From Bordetella pertussis 18323 (lineage in GTDB: Bacteria; Pseudomonadota; Gammaproteobacteria; Burkholderiales; Burkholderiaceae_B): a stretch of 64,000 nt of DNA. Positions 35,487 to 43,748 of this stretch are shown piece after piece. The notes under the pieces were generated by a model, which was not told where the DNA came from, did no database searches, and was given only the letters and a program-made list of their open reading frames with translations. Every line of letters starts with the position of its first letter. The first letter of the stretch is position 1. A program made the position numbers and the translations under genes. The stretch is from contig NC_018518.1 of assembly GCF_000306945.1 (NCBI RefSeq), positions 2,480,001-2,544,000 on the forward strand, given 5' to 3'.

Positions 35487-36432
35487 TGTGAACTGTCAAT
35501 AGGTTGTATTCGTCCAGGTTGAGTCTGGAGATGGGTACAGCGCGCCCGATGCCTTGGTGGGGTCGATGCCAGTTGTAGTGGTGTAGCCAGGATTTCATGG
35601 CATCGGCTCGGTGTTGGGAGTTCTGGTAGGTGTGAGCGTAAGCCCACTCACGCAAGGCCGACTGGATGAAGCGTTCGGCCTTGCCATTGGTCTGTGGGCG
35701 GTAAGGTCGGGTAAAGCGGTGCTTGATGCCCAGCTCATGGCACAGCGCGGCGAAGGCGCGGCTGCGAAAGGCCGAGCCATTGTCGGTGAGCAAGCGCTGG
35801 ATGGTCACGCCCAGGCGCTGGTAGTAGGCCACTGCGTCCTTGAGGAACTGGACGGCGCTGGGGAAGCGCTCGTCGGGGTGGATGTCGGTGAAGGCCACGC
35901 GGGCGTGGTCATCGATGGCCACGAAGACGAAGTCCCAGCCGGCCCCCTCAACGGTATCGCGTCGGTTGCCCGTGACCCGGTGGCCAGGGCGCTGGATACG
36001 TCCCAGCTTCTTGATGTCGATGTGCAGCAGATCGCCGGGGGCCTGATGCTCGTAGCGCACCACCGGCTCGGCCGGCTCCAGGTCGGCCAGGTGCGACAGA
36101 CCGGCGCGGGCCAGGACGCGGCTGACGGTGCTGGCTGACACGCCCAGCGCCTGGGCGATGCGCGCTTGGGTCAGCCGCTTGCGGCGCAGCTCCACGATAG
36201 CCAGCGCCTTGGCCGGCGCAATCGCTCGGGGCGAGACCGTCGGGCGCGAGGACGCATCGGCCAAGCCCGCCTGGCCCTGAGCCAGGAAGCGGCCCAGCCA
36301 TTTGCGCACAGTCGGCGCGGTGACCCCATAGGCGCGGGCCGCTTCAGGCACACAAACTTGATGGGCGATCAATTGCTGGACCATTTCGAGTCGACGTAGG
36401 AAGGTCAATCGGGCATGCTTATGGGTGTTCAT
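35482..36432 (-). CDS. IS481 transposase (copy D)
   Basis: Full-length 316-residue transposase with intact DD(35)E residues and His289. Final codon AGC and stop TAG lie across the junction with the tadC remnant. Confidence 0.97.
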   Translation of the reverse strand: MNTHKHARLTFLRRLEMVQQLIAHQVCVPEAARAYGVTAPTVRKWLGRFLAQGQAGLADASSRPTVSPRAIAPAKALAIVELRRKRLTQARIAQALGVSASTVSRVLARAGLSHLADLEPAEPVVRYEHQAPGDLLHIDIKKLGRIQRPGHRVTGNRRDTVEGAGWDFVFVAIDDHARVAFTDIHPDERFPSAVQFLKDAVAYYQRLGVTIQRLLTDNGSAFRSRAFAALCHELGIKHRFTRPYRPQTNGKAERFIQSALREWAYAHTYQNSQHRADAMKSWLHHYNWHRPHQGIGRAVPISRLNLDEYNLLTVHS

Positions 36433-36529
36433 CCGGCCGGGCTCCTTGAGTGAACTGGGGGATCGGCGATTTCCAGTTTCTCAAATCCGGTTCGGATGAA
36501 CCATGCATACAACCTATTGAATCTTCACA
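35487..36529 (-). mobile_element. IS481: IS481 copy D, complete, flanks do not match
   Basis: 1043 bp. The left flank in the window is CCTAGC (35481-35486, inside tadC) but the right flank is GCTCGC (36530-36535), which is not a CTAG target and does not match. The element is therefore at a rearrangement junction, or its right flank has mutated. Leader allele CGCCGATCCCCC as in copy B, but His289. Confidence 0.97.
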
Positions 36530-36606
36530 GCTCGCTGTGTACAGCCGGACCGCGGGCCCTGTCACTTATACCGCCCTCGGTCGGCCAAGCATCCATGGAG
36601 GCTGCA

Positions 36607-37281
36607 ATGGGTTGGTTGACCGACAATTTTGGCGCACCAGCAACGGCGACAAGCGAAGTGGAGGCGGCACCCGCCTATCACATCTATCGTGCACATGCAG
36701 TTCAGGCCCGTCAGGTAGACGAACTCATCGGCCTGGTAAAAGGCGTGCTGGCCGATGGCGCAATATGCCAGGAAGAAGTTGCCTTTCTGCTGCGATGGAT
36801 GCAGACCAATCAGAATGCATCGAACAAGTGGCCCGCAAAGGCCCTTTATCCACGCATTGCTGCGACGCTGGCCGACGGGCATATGGATGCGAAGGAAGAA
36901 GCCGAGATCATGGCGCTACTGCTGGCAACCGTGGGGAGCGAAGACGCGGCGGGACAGCCCGCCATCAACAAGAGCACAGCTCTGCCGTTGTGCAGTCCCG
37001 TACCGGATATTCATTTCGACGCACATACTTTCTGCTTCACTGGAAAATTTACGAGCGGCACGCGGGACTGGTGCTCACAACAAGTAGTGGAACGCGGCGG
37101 CTCCAGCTTGAGCAATGTCACCAAGAAGCTGGACTATCTGGTCATTGGCGAACTGGGCAATCCCGACTGGCTCCACTCAACTTTCGGATTGAAAATCAAG
37201 AAGGCGGTGGATTACCGGAGTTCAGGCGTCGCGCTGCGCATCATCAGCGAACAGGCCTGGTACGAGCATCTGCTGTCATGA
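36607..37281 (+). CDS. TerB-like helical domain plus BRCT-domain protein
   Basis: A 224-residue protein. Residues ~20-115 form a helical TerB-like region (ARQVDELIGLVKGVLADG, LRWMQTNQNASNKW, LADGHMDAKEEAEIMALL) with two acidic loops of the D-G-x-x-x-x-E-E kind. Residues ~140-224 are a BRCT domain of the DNA-ligase type (FDAHTFCFTGKFTSGTRDWC, QQVVERGGSSLSNVTKKLDYLVIG, KIKKAVDYRSSGVALRIISEQAW). The start at 36607 has GGAGG eight bases upstream; an upstream ATG at 36595 lies in the same frame. Base composition is clearly less GC-rich than neighbours, suggesting acquisition. BRCT suggests a role at DNA ends or nicks; the exact function is unknown. The stop overlaps the next start (ATGA). Confidence 0.82.
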   Translation: MGWLTDNFGAPATATSEVEAAPAYHIYRAHAVQARQVDELIGLVKGVLADGAICQEEVAFLLRWMQTNQNASNKWPAKALYPRIAATLADGHMDAKEEAEIMALLLATVGSEDAAGQPAINKSTALPLCSPVPDIHFDAHTFCFTGKFTSGTRDWCSQQVVERGGSSLSNVTKKLDYLVIGELGNPDWLHSTFGLKIKKAVDYRSSGVALRIISEQAWYEHLLS

Positions 37282-37706
37282 AGCCCACTGACGCGCTGCA
37301 CATACCGGCCACAGAGCCACGTCGCGAAGGATTGACAACCGCCCAACGTTGGCACGGACCCGACTCAGGGTTGATCGCCTGTTGGGAGCGCGGACGAGAC
37401 AAGGCCCTGGAAGATCCTAGTCTGGCACGACGTGCGCGAAGCGGCGAACTACCTGTCCTTCCCTGGCGTGGTGGCGGCGACAAAGCATTGAAAACCGCTG
37501 CGCGCTACGGCACCTATCAATACTTGGCAATGTGGCTAGGACTGCGGGGGGAGGATTTACACATCGATCCGACGCACGAGACCACCCGTACGTGCACACG
37601 CCACGGCACGACTGTCACGTTCACCTCGGATATCAACAAATTCTGTCCAGTCAGTGCCGACAAGGACGAGATGCCAATATCGGTCGCCGACACTCGCAGC
37701 AGTTGA
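37278..37706 (+). CDS. Unknown protein coupled to the BRCT gene
   Basis: A 142-residue frame starting MKPTDALHIPATEPRREGLT, overlapping the BRCT gene stop by 4 bp (ATGA), which is the main reason to believe it is real. It shows mixed hydrophilic sequence with a central aromatic stretch (AARYGTYQYLAMWLGLRGEDLHI) and no motif I recognise. It shares the lower-GC composition of the BRCT gene, so the two probably came together. It ends 35 bp before the 3' remnant of the DsrE-like gene. Alternative: the 3' part may be a chance frame. Confidence 0.45.
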   Translation: MKPTDALHIPATEPRREGLTTAQRWHGPDSGLIACWERGRDKALEDPSLARRARSGELPVLPWRGGGDKALKTAARYGTYQYLAMWLGLRGEDLHIDPTHETTRTCTRHGTTVTFTSDINKFCPVSADKDEMPISVADTRSS

Positions 37707-37844
37707 TCATTACAAGCAGCGTCGGAGCGTGGTACGACCTCCTATGCCCGGATATACCTCCAGCCCTCGTCCTGCAGCAGCGCGAGCGCCAGCACCGCCG
37801 CCTGGGGCAGCGCGCGCTGGGGCGCGCGCGCCGGCCGGTCTAGG

Positions 37845-38887
37845 TGTGAAGATTCAATAGGTTGTATGCATGGTTCATCCGAACCGGATTTGAGAAACTG
37901 GAAATCGCCAACCCCCCAGTTCACTCAAGGAGCCCGGCCGGATGAACACCCATAAGCATGCCCGATTGACCTTCCTACGTCGACTCGAAATGGTCCAGCA
38001 ATTGATCGCCCATCAAGTTTGTGTGCCTGAAGCGGCCCGCGCCTATGGGGTCACCGCGCCGACTGTGCGCAAATGGCTGGGCCGCTTCCTGGCTCAGGGC
38101 CAGGCGGGCTTGGCCGATGCGTCCTCGCGCCCGACGGTCTCGCCCCGAGCGATTGCGCCGGCCAAGGCGCTGGCTATCGTGGAGCTGCGCCGCAAGCGGC
38201 TGACCCAAGCGCGCATCGCCCAGGCGCTGGGCGTGTCAGCCAGCACCGTCAGCCGCGTCCTGGCCCGCGCCGGTCTGTCGCACCTGGCCGACCTGGAGCC
38301 GGCCGAGCCGGTGGTGCGCTACGAGCATCAGGCCCCCGGCGATCTGCTGCACATCGACATCAAGAAGCTGGGACGTATCCAGCGCCCTGGCCACCGGGTC
38401 ACGGGCAACCGACGCGATACCGTTGAGGGGGCCGGCTGGGACTTCGTCTTCGTGGCCATCGATGACCACGCCCGCGTGGCCTTCACCGACATCCACCCCG
38501 ACGAGCGCTTCCCCAGCGCCGTCCAGTTCCTCAAGGACGCAGTGGCCTACTACCAGCGCCTGGGCGTGACCATCCAGCGCTTGCTCACCGACAATGGCTC
38601 GGCCTTTCGCAGCCGCGCCTTCGCCGCGCTGTGCCATGAGCTGGGCATCAAGCACCGCTTTACCCGACCTTACCGCCCACAGACCAATGGCAAGGCCGAA
38701 CGCTTCATCCAGTCGGCCTTGCGTGAGTGGGCTTACGCTCACACCTACCAGAACTCCCAACACCGAGCCGATGCCATGAAATCCTGGCTACACCACTACA
38801 ACTGGCATCGACCCCACCAAGGCATCGGGCGCGCTGTACCCATCTCCAGACTCAACCTGGACGAATACAACCTATTGACAGTTCACA
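37845..38887 (+). mobile_element. IS481: IS481 copy E, complete, inside a DsrE-like gene
   Basis: 1043 bp flanked by TCTAGG on both sides (37839-37844 and 38888-38893). Clean insertion that disrupts the host gene. Leader allele CGCCAACCCCCC, unique in the window; transposase His289. Confidence 0.98.
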
Positions 38888-38892
38888 TCTAG
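37942..38892 (+). CDS. IS481 transposase (copy E)
   Basis: Full-length transposase with intact catalytic residues. Its last residue is Ile (ATC) because the first target base is T, followed by the target-derived TAG. Confidence 0.97.
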   Translation: MNTHKHARLTFLRRLEMVQQLIAHQVCVPEAARAYGVTAPTVRKWLGRFLAQGQAGLADASSRPTVSPRAIAPAKALAIVELRRKRLTQARIAQALGVSASTVSRVLARAGLSHLADLEPAEPVVRYEHQAPGDLLHIDIKKLGRIQRPGHRVTGNRRDTVEGAGWDFVFVAIDDHARVAFTDIHPDERFPSAVQFLKDAVAYYQRLGVTIQRLLTDNGSAFRSRAFAALCHELGIKHRFTRPYRPQTNGKAERFIQSALREWAYAHTYQNSQHRADAMKSWLHHYNWHRPHQGIGRAVPISRLNLDEYNLLTVHI

Positions 38893-39104
38893 GCGGGCCA
38901 GCGTATTGGGGCACAGCCAGGTATGCGCATCGGCCGGATGAGGCGGCGCATCCAGCGCGGCCGCGACGGCCGCGGCGTTGGCGACGATGCGCACTTGCGC
39001 GCCCGGCGCCTCCTTGAGCAGGTTGGCGGCGTTGTTGCGGGCGCGTTCGAACGCGCCCGCGGTGGGGGCATGCAGCAGCACGCGCACGCACGAGGCGGCC
39101 GTCA

Positions 39105-39941
39105 TCACAAGGCCCCGAAAAGCTGCGGCAACAGCGCCGGCGGCGCGCCGGTGCGCTTGCGCACGCGGCCGCCCTCCTCGCGCCAGACGATGGCCGGCGT
39201 GGCGCGCAGGCCCCATTGCGCCATCAGCGTTTCGTTGGCATTGAGCCGTGCCGCAATCTCGGCCGGGATGTCGGCCAGCGGCTGGATGCCGCGTTCGTCC
39301 AGGGGTTTGCGTTCGCCCGCGGCCAGGGCGCGCGTGTTGCTGGCGACGTGGCCGGCCTCGTGGTCGTGCAAGGCCTTGGCCGGATCGGGCGCGGCCAGGA
39401 TGGCGGCCGCTTTGCCTTCGCTGCTGGCGGTCAGGATGCCGACCGGGATATGCCGCAGCTGCACCTTGCCGGCCTCGACCCAGGGCCGCGCATCGGCCCA
39501 CAGCTTGTTGCAGTACGGACAGTTGGGGTCGGTGAATACATACACGATGCGCGCCGCGCCGGCCTTGCCATCGGCCACCCAGGCGCTTTGCTCCAGCGCG
39601 CTCCACAGCTTGTCCGACAGCGCGGGCTCGATGGCCTGTTCGAGGGCGGCCTGGGTCACGTCGCGGCCCGCGGCGTCGAACATGGTGCCGACGATGACAT
39701 GCTTGCCATCGGGCGTGGCGTACAGCGCGACCGGACGGTCGCCGGCGTGCGCGGCCCAGGCGGTCAGCCCGCCGGGCGCGGGAAAGGTGCCGAGGATTTC
39801 AATGCCGTGCTGGGCCAGCGCCGCGACGGGCGCCGGCGGCTGCTGGGCCTGCGCGGCGCCGGCGGCCAGCGCGGCGCCGGCGAGCACGGCGCAGGCGCGC
39901 CGCAAACCGGCGGCCGCGCGCGGCAGGATGGGATCGGACAT
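39105..39941 (-). CDS. dsbG: Thiol:disulfide interchange protein DsbG
   Basis: A 278-residue periplasmic protein. The signal peptide is CAVLAGAALAAGAAQAQQ (~16-33). The DsbC/G N-terminal dimerisation region follows (ALAQHGIEILGTFPAPGGLTAWAA), then the thioredoxin domain with the active site DPNCPYCNKLW (CPYC, as in DsbG) and the cis-Pro in GLRATPAIVW. DsbG reduces sulfenylated single cysteines and isomerises disulfides in the periplasm. It is the only clearly intact gene in the minus-strand cluster of TauE-like, TlpA-like, dsbG and DsrE-like genes. The start at 39941 is followed directly by a twin-domain layout of normal length. Confidence 0.9.
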   Translation of the reverse strand: MSDPILPRAAAGLRRACAVLAGAALAAGAAQAQQPPAPVAALAQHGIEILGTFPAPGGLTAWAAHAGDRPVALYATPDGKHVIVGTMFDAAGRDVTQAALEQAIEPALSDKLWSALEQSAWVADGKAGAARIVYVFTDPNCPYCNKLWADARPWVEAGKVQLRHIPVGILTASSEGKAAAILAAPDPAKALHDHEAGHVASNTRALAAGERKPLDERGIQPLADIPAEIAARLNANETLMAQWGLRATPAIVWREEGGRVRKRTGAPPALLPQLFGAL

Positions 39942-39970
39942 GACGGACGGACTCCTTGAAACGGGAAAGA

Positions 39971-40782
39971 TCAGGGTGCGGGGCGCAACGCGCCCAGGCG
40001 CTGGACCAGGCTGGCCTGCGACAGTTCGCCCAGGCGCGTGTCGACCAGGCGCCCTTGCGCGTCGAAGAACAGGGTGGCGGGCAAGGCGCGGTGGCCGAAA
40101 TACGCGCCGGCCTGCGCGCCGGGGTCGAGCAGTACGTTGCGCAGCGGCATGCCGAGTTCCCGCAGGTAGGCGTTGACCTGTTGCGCGCTCTCGCCCTGGT
40201 TGACGAAGACGAAGTGCACGTCGGGCCGGGCCGCCTGCATGCGTTGCATCATGGGCATATCGCGCCGGCACGGCGGGCACCAGCTGGCCCAGAGGTTCAG
40301 CACCACGGGCTGGCCGGCGAAGGCGGCCAGGCTGCGCGGCGCGCCGTCGGGCGTGGCCAGCTGCAGCGGCGGCATGGCCTTGGTGGCCGCGGGTGCGCCG
40401 ATGCCCAGCACGGCCGCCCCGACTGTCCATGCCAGGGTGGCGGCCGCCAGGCCGGCCAGCAGCGGCCGGCGCCGTGGCCCGCGGCGCCGGGCGAACCACA
40501 GGCCGCAGGCCCAGGCGCCGGCGAAACCGGCCCAGGCCAGCCGCCGTCGCGGATGTCCAGCACGTCCCATGGCGATTGCAGATAGGCCTCGCGGTGGCAC
40601 CAGACGAACGCCAGCCGCGCCGCCAGCAGCCCGGCCAGCAGGACCCGCATCAGCGGCAGCTCGTCCGCGCCGGCCCGGCCAGCCTGCCAGCGCGCGGCCA
40701 GGCTGCCTGCCGCCACGCAGGCCAGCATCAGCAGCAAGGCGACCGGCAGCGTCAAGGGGCCGACGTGCACCATCGCGCTCAT
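39971..40782 (-). pseudogene. TlpA-like thioredoxin with N-terminal membrane domain, frameshifted
   Basis: The 5' part in one frame reads MSAMVHVGPLTLPVALLLMLACVAAGSLAARW...LAARLAFVWCHREAYLQSPWDVLDIRDGG, a membrane segment resembling Lgt-type helices. Around 40540-40548 the frame must shift by one base to continue LAWAGFAGAWACGLWF and then the thioredoxin domain with WASWCPPCRRDMP (CPPC) and the cis-Pro region ALPATLFFDAQGRLVD. Loss of one C from GGCGGCCTGG would explain it. The start overlaps the TauE-like stop by 4 bp (ATGA). Ancestral role: membrane-anchored periplasmic thiol reductase. A sequencing error is the alternative. Confidence 0.8.
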
Positions 40783-41521
40783 GCCTGCCACCCCGTGCGC
40801 CACAGCAGCACTCCGGCCACGACCACGCACACCAGCGCGCCATGCCCAGCACCGCGGCGGCGACGAAGGTCCAGGCGGCCGCGTCCAGGGTCAGGCCGCC
40901 GGCCACGGCGTGGCCGACGGTGACCGCCGAAATCAGCGCGATGACCATCAGCGAGGTGGAAACGATGGCGTGCATCGGGGCATCGCTGAACTGGCGCAGC
41001 GCCGGCACGATGATGAAGCCCCCGCCCACGCCCAGCAGGCCGGTGAACAGCCCCGAAATCGCCCCGATGCCGCCCAGCGTGGCGGCGGCGCGGGGCGTCC
41101 AGACGAATTTGCCGGTTTGCGGCGAGATGTGGCAGGGCCGCTCGGCCTGCGCCTGGGCGCCGGCCGGCGCGGCCAGCGACTGGCGCAGCATGCGGCCGGC
41201 AACCAGCAGCATGACCATGGCGAACAGGCCGCTCAGCCAGGGGCCGGGCGCCAGCCGGGCCAACTGGGCGCCCCAGGGCGCCGCCAGGCCGCCGACGACG
41301 GACATCAGGGCGGCGGCCTTGTAGCGCACCGTGCCGCGGCGCAAGCCTTCGGCGCTGCCGACCGCGGCGGCCAGCCCGACCGCCATCAGGGCGACCGGCG
41401 CGGCCTGGGGCATGTCCATGCCCAGGCCCAGCACCAGCGCCGGCACCGCCAGGATGCCGCCGCCCGCCCCTGTCAGCCCCAGGGTCAGGCCTATCAATAT
41501 GCCCAGGAATCCGCCTGCCAT
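40779..41521 (-). pseudogene. TauE/SafE-family sulfite exporter-like permease with internal deletion and frameshift
   Basis: The frame from 41521 encodes MAGGFLGILIGLTLGLTGAGGGILAVPALVLGLGMDM, several helices and the second TauE repeat GLFTGLLGVGGGFIIVPALRQF. After AAWTFVAAAVLGM (near 40848) the normal family continues with a loop and final helix; here the last helix (ALVCVVVAGVLLWRTGWQA) appears in another frame and ends at 40779, overlapping the next gene by 4 bp. About 20 residues of the loop are missing, so a small out-of-frame deletion at ~40838-40848 is the simplest explanation. TauE/SafE proteins export sulfite or other sulfur anions. Confidence 0.78.
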
Positions 41522-41812
41522 GCCGCCCGCCAAGTATTATTACCAAAAGAAATAAGCAAATTATTATAAATAATCTAGAAAGACGGATCAATGCGCCGGG
41601 ACGGTATGTGGACGGCCGTTTGCCTTGTTGCCCGTCGGGATTGTCGGAGCGCGTGCCGCGTCTCGATCGCGGGCAGGAGGATGGGCGTGGCGATGCGCCC
41701 CCTGTCGACGCCGGATCGGGCGGGCCGGCCGGCCCGGGGCGCGCGGCCCGATTGGTTAAACTGCCGTCTTTGCCCGCGCCGCCAGGCGCGGGCCGGTTTA
41801 CCGATTACGGCA
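41522..41812. promoter_or_regulatory. Divergent intergenic region with AT-rich palindrome
   Basis: 41530-41580 is AT-rich and contains ATTATTATAAATAAT (41560-41574), a near-perfect palindrome about 40-55 bp upstream of the TauE-like start. It may be the operator of the sulfur/thiol operon (ArsR-family regulators such as BigR use similar AT-rich palindromes). 41590-41810 is GC-rich leader of the methyltransferase gene, with no credible gene. An unoccupied TCTAGA lies at 41574-41579. Confidence 0.4.
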
Positions 41813-42649
41813 ATGTCCAACACGCACGAAGTCCGCCCCGGCCAGTCGATCGAACTGCTCAAGGCCCTGCACATCCTGACCCGCGACGGCAAGATGAACC
41901 AGGACAGCCGGCGCAAGCTCAAGCAGGTCTACCACCTCTACCAGTTCATCGAACCGCTGCTGCAAAGCGCCAGGGACGCGCGCGGCGCCGTCACCCTGGT
42001 GGACCACGGCGCGGGCAAGTCGTACCTGGGCTTCATCCTGTACGACCTGTTCTTCAAGGACCGGCGCGACGCCTCGCACATCTACGGCATCGAGACCCGC
42101 GCCGAACTGGTCCAAAGCGCGACCGAACTGGCCGCGCGCCTGGGCTTTGGCGGCATGTCGTTTCTCAACCTCTCGGTGGCCGATTCCATCGCGTCGGAAC
42201 AGCTGCCGCCGCGGGTCGACATCGTGACCGCCCTGCACGCCTGCAACACCGCCACCGACGACGCCATCCGCTTCGCCCTGGCCAAGCAGGCGCAAAGCAT
42301 CGTGCTGGTGCCCTGCTGCCAGGCGGAAGTGGCGGCCGTGCTGCGCAAGAACAAGGCGCGCGCCCTGGCCGACCCCATGGCCGAACTGTGGCGCCATCCG
42401 CTGCATACGCGCGAATTCGGCAGCCAGCTCACCAATGTGCTGCGCTGCCTGCAGCTCGAGGCCCATGGCTACCAGCTCAGCGTGACCGAGCTGGTGGGCT
42501 GGGAACACTCGATGAAGAACGAACTGATCATCGCCCGCCACCAACCCGACAGGCCGCGCCGCGAGCCCGCGCGCCGCCTGCGCGAAATGCTGGAACGCAT
42601 CGGCCTGCAGGAGCTGAGCGAGCGCTTCCAGGTCCCCGCGCAACCCTGA
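41813..42649 (+). CDS. Class I SAM-dependent methyltransferase family protein
   Basis: A 278-residue protein. Residues ~60-80 carry VTLVDHGAGKSYLGFILYDLFF, a glycine-rich SAM-binding motif with D-H-G-x-G-K-S. The next strand has YGIETRAELVQSATELAARLGF and the region DIVTALHACNTATDDAIRFAL, typical of the METTL25/DUF-type methyltransferase group seen as single genes in proteobacteria. The sequence VPCCQAEVAAVLR contains paired Cys residues conserved in that group. The substrate is unknown (RNA is plausible). The start at 41813 (MSNTHEVRPGQS) is chosen over longer upstream readings that are not conserved. It ends 51 bp before IS481 copy F. Confidence 0.82.
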   Translation: MSNTHEVRPGQSIELLKALHILTRDGKMNQDSRRKLKQVYHLYQFIEPLLQSARDARGAVTLVDHGAGKSYLGFILYDLFFKDRRDASHIYGIETRAELVQSATELAARLGFGGMSFLNLSVADSIASEQLPPRVDIVTALHACNTATDDAIRFALAKQAQSIVLVPCCQAEVAAVLRKNKARALADPMAELWRHPLHTREFGSQLTNVLRCLQLEAHGYQLSVTELVGWEHSMKNELIIARHQPDRPRREPARRLREMLERIGLQELSERFQVPAQP

Positions 42650-42700
42650 TCCGCCGGCCGCGCCGCCGCGCAAACCCGCGCGCCTGGGAATAACCCTAGC

Positions 42701-43743
42701 TGTGAAGATTCAATAGGTTGTATGCATGGTTCATCCGAACCGGATTTGAGAAACTGGAAATCGCCACCCCCCCAGTTCACTCAAGGAGCCCGGCCGGATG
42801 AACACCCATAAGCATGCCCGATTGACCTTCCTACGTCGACTCGAAATGGTCCAGCAATTGATCGCCCATCAAGTTTGTGTGCCTGAAGCGGCCCGCGCCT
42901 ATGGGGTCACCGCGCCGACTGTGCGCAAATGGCTGGGCCGCTTCCTGGCTCAGGGCCAGGCGGGCTTGGCCGATGCGTCCTCGCGCCCGACGGTCTCGCC
43001 CCGAGCGATTGCGCCGGCCAAGGCGCTGGCTATCGTGGAGCTGCGCCGCAAGCGGCTGACCCAAGCGCGCATCGCCCAGGCGCTGGGCGTGTCAGCCAGC
43101 ACCGTCAGCCGCGTCCTGGCCCGCGCCGGTCTGTCGCACCTGGCCGACCTGGAGCCGGCCGAGCCGGTGGTGCGCTACGAGCATCAGGCCCCCGGCGATC
43201 TGCTGCACATCGACATCAAGAAGCTGGGACGTATCCAGCGCCCTGGCCACCGGGTCACGGGCAACCGACGCGATACCGTTGAGGGGGCCGGCTGGGACTT
43301 CGTCTTCGTGGCCATCGATGACCACGCCCGCGTGGCCTTCACCGACATCCACCCCGACGAGCGCTTCCCCAGCGCCGTCCAGTTCCTCAAGGACGCAGTG
43401 GCCTACTACCAGCGCCTGGGCGTGACCATCCAGCGCTTGCTCACCGACAATGGCTCGGCCTTTCGCAGCCGCGCCTTCGCCGCGCTGTGCCATGAGCTGG
43501 GCATCAAGCACCGCTTTACCCGACCTTACCGCCCACAGACCAATGGCAAGGCCGAACGCTTCATCCAGTCGGCCTTGCGTGAGTGGGCTTACGCTCACAC
43601 CTACCAGAACTCCCAACACCGAGCCGATGCCATGAAATCCTGGCTACACCACTACAACTGGCATCGACCCCACCAAGGCATCGGGCGCGCTGTACCCATC
43701 TCCAGACTCAACCTGGACGAATACAACCTATTGACAGTTCACA
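42701..43743 (+). mobile_element. IS481: IS481 copy F, complete, mismatched flanks
   Basis: 1043 bp. The left flank is CCTAGC (42695-42700) and the right flank is GCTAGC (43744-43749). They do not match each other but match, crosswise, the right and left flanks of copy G. Leader allele CGCCACCCCCCC; transposase His289. Confidence 0.98.
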
Positions 43744-43748
43744 GCTAG
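42798..43748 (+). CDS. IS481 transposase (copy F)
   Basis: Full-length transposase with intact catalytic residues. Its TAG stop is in GCTAGC, whose other strand supplies the TAG stop of fhaS. Confidence 0.97.
   Translation: MNTHKHARLTFLRRLEMVQQLIAHQVCVPEAARAYGVTAPTVRKWLGRFLAQGQAGLADASSRPTVSPRAIAPAKALAIVELRRKRLTQARIAQALGVSASTVSRVLARAGLSHLADLEPAEPVVRYEHQAPGDLLHIDIKKLGRIQRPGHRVTGNRRDTVEGAGWDFVFVAIDDHARVAFTDIHPDERFPSAVQFLKDAVAYYQRLGVTIQRLLTDNGSAFRSRAFAALCHELGIKHRFTRPYRPQTNGKAERFIQSALREWAYAHTYQNSQHRADAMKSWLHHYNWHRPHQGIGRAVPISRLNLDEYNLLTVHS

Larger units (their letters stand above)
37742..39105 (-). pseudogene. DsrE-like sulfur-relay protein interrupted by IS481 E
   Basis: The 5' part (39105 down to 38888) encodes VRVLLHAPTAGAFERARNNAANLLKEAPGAQVRIVANAAAVAAALD...WLCPNTLARLD, a DsrE/F-type fold with the conserved Cys. 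The 3' part (37844 down to 37742) continues RPARAPQRALPQAAVLALALLQDEGWRYIRA then TAG. The two fit without loss across the 6-bp duplication TCTAGG (read ..CGCCTAGACCGG.. on the minus strand), giving a ~107-residue ancestral protein. Inserted material is IS481 copy E. The start overlaps the dsbG stop by one base. DsrE-like proteins take part in sulfur transfer; the intact partner role here is inferred from the thiol-redox neighbours. Confidence 0.85.
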
